The position numbers were made by a program, and so were the translations under genes. From NCBI GenBank assembly GCA_902465425.1, contig CABQNA010000065.1, forward strand, positions 1-7,486: DNA of 7,486 nucleotides. Reading direction: 5' to 3'. This document shows positions 6,581-7,486 of this stretch, piece after piece. The stretch's first letter is position 1; every line of letters begins with the position of its first letter. The notes beneath the pieces are model-generated. The model searched no databases. It was not told the origin of the DNA and worked only from the letters and a program-made list of their open reading frames with translations. Source of the DNA: an uncultured Collinsella sp. (GTDB lineage Bacteria; Actinomycetota; Coriobacteriia; Coriobacteriales; Coriobacteriaceae).

Positions 6581-7486
6581 AGTTCTCGTCCTCAAACATA
6601 CCACCCGCAACGACCTCGTACATACGCTCGAGCTCCAAACGGTCCATCAAAAGTGGAACGGGGTATAGCGGATTGGCCTCGGCATCGGCATGGGCCGCCA
6701 TTTGCGGAATATCGGAGCGGCGAATACCCGAGACATATTTGGGGATTCCCAGGGCCTCGTTCATGCGGTCGACCCAATCGATAAAGGCCTCGGCCGCCAG
6801 GCTGTCCCGCGCGGTAGCCGGCGCAATGCCCGCCATGCGAGCAAGATCGGCAAGCTTGGGGGCGGCGGCGTCACCATAAGCGCGAAGCATGTGCGGCAGG
6901 ATGATAGCATTGGCCAAGCCGTGCGGAATCCCGTAACGCCCGCCCAAGCTGTGCGCGATGGCATGCACATATCCGACATAGGAGCGAGTAAACGCAACGC
7001 CCGCCTTATACGCCGCCGAAAGCATATTGCGGCGCGCACGCATGTCGTCGCCATGCTCATAGGCCTCGAGCAAATTGTCGTGGATGAGCTGCACCGCCTG
7101 TCGCGCCATCTTGCGCGTATAGGGCGTAGTGCTTCGCCCGATATAGGCCTCGACGGCATGCGTCAGGGCATCCATACCCGTCTGCCCCGTAATGGAGGCG
7201 GGCAGACCGCGCGTAAACTCGGGGTCGTGCACCGCAAAGCGCGGGATAAGCACAAAGTCGTTAATAGGGTACTTGTAGTGCGTCTCGTCATCGGTAATTA
7301 CTGACGCAAGCGTGACCTCGCTTCCCGTGCCTGCCGTGGTGGGAACGGCGATGAGAAACGGCAGGCGACGATGAATCCGCAGCAGGCCGCGCATCTTGTT
7401 GATGGGCTTGCTTGGCTGCGCAATGCGTGCGCCCACGCCCTTGGCGCAGTCCATGGCCGATCCTCCGCCAAAACCGATAATGGCTT
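6579..7486 (-). CDS. Iron-containing alcohol dehydrogenase (5' partial)
   Basis: A group III (iron-containing) alcohol dehydrogenase that interconverts an alcohol and an aldehyde or ketone with NAD(P). The frame is open to the right edge; about 301 residues are visible and I estimate that 80-90 N-terminal residues lie beyond the window. The first visible residues, AIIGFGGGSAMDCAK, contain the cofactor-binding GGGSxxDxAK motif, so the ATG at 7454, which falls inside that motif, is not the start. Counting from that Met, PTTAGTGSEVT (38-48) is the second conserved block, and the four expected metal ligands are D95 and H99 in GMDALTHAVEAY, H164 in VHAIAHSLGG and H178 in IPHGLAN. The C-terminus (NPLYPVPLL, about 262-270) is normal for the family. 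It is the upstream partner of the aldehyde dehydrogenase, which suggests a two-step alcohol-aldehyde-acid conversion; the substrate is unknown. Confidence 0.94.
   Translation of the reverse strand, partial: AIIGFGGGSAMDCAKGVGARIAQPSKPINKMRGLLRIHRRLPFLIAVPTTAGTGSEVTLASVITDDETHYKYPINDFVLIPRFAVHDPEFTRGLPASITGQTGMDALTHAVEAYIGRSTTPYTRKMARQAVQLIHDNLLEAYEHGDDMRARRNMLSAAYKAGVAFTRSYVGYVHAIAHSLGGRYGIPHGLANAIILPHMLRAYGDAAAPKLADLARMAGIAPATARDSLAAEAFIDWVDRMNEALGIPKYVSGIRRSDIPQMAAHADAEANPLYPVPLLMDRLELERMYEVVAGGMFEDEN

Noticed and set aside
1..7486. CRISPR array, transposase, phage, tRNA or riboswitch
   Set aside because: I saw no regularly spaced repeats, no transposase or integrase motifs and no cloverleaf; all gaps between genes are under 150 bp and hold only the hairpins described.

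Overview
The window looks like chromosomal DNA from a GC-rich Gram-positive gut actinobacterium. A Coriobacteriia member such as Collinsella or a relative is my best guess, from the GC-rich codon use, the Ski2-like helicase with an actinobacterial-type C-terminal (DUF3516-like) region, the strong AGGAGG-type ribosome binding sites and the gene repertoire. No taxonomic marker is present, so this is an inference. I see no rRNA, tRNA, CRISPR array, insertion sequence or phage gene.

Layout: positions 1-1966 (+) hold the C-terminal two thirds or so of a Ski2-like DExH helicase whose start lies before the window. A strong hairpin terminator at 1987-2023 separates it from a convergent minus-strand block that fills the rest of the window. 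In transcription order (right to left) that block is: the C-terminal 301 residues of an iron-containing alcohol dehydrogenase (7486-6579); a class 3-type aldehyde dehydrogenase (6570-5197), coupled to it by an 8-bp gap; a 123-bp spacer; a small stand-alone HIRAN protein (5073-4747); a 59-residue charged protein (4728-4549); a metallophosphoesterase (4482-3937); a 138-bp spacer containing a long imperfect palindrome; and a 585-residue coiled-coil protein with a DUF2130 domain (3798-2041) that carries a PD-(D/E)XK-like residue pattern.

How they may work together: the alcohol and aldehyde dehydrogenases almost certainly form one operon that interconverts an alcohol, its aldehyde and the carboxylate with NAD(P); the substrate cannot be read from the sequence. 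The HIRAN, 59-residue and metallophosphoesterase genes are closely packed and may be cotranscribed. HIRAN (DNA-end binding in eukaryotic relatives), the DUF2130 protein (possible nuclease fold) and the helicase share a nucleic-acid theme, but a functional system is only a hypothesis. Most of the window reads as ordinary chromosomal genes. The items most worth a second look are the 59-residue protein, the REP-like palindrome at 3894-3930, the DUF2130 active-site pattern, and the fact that none of the seven genes ends in TGA.
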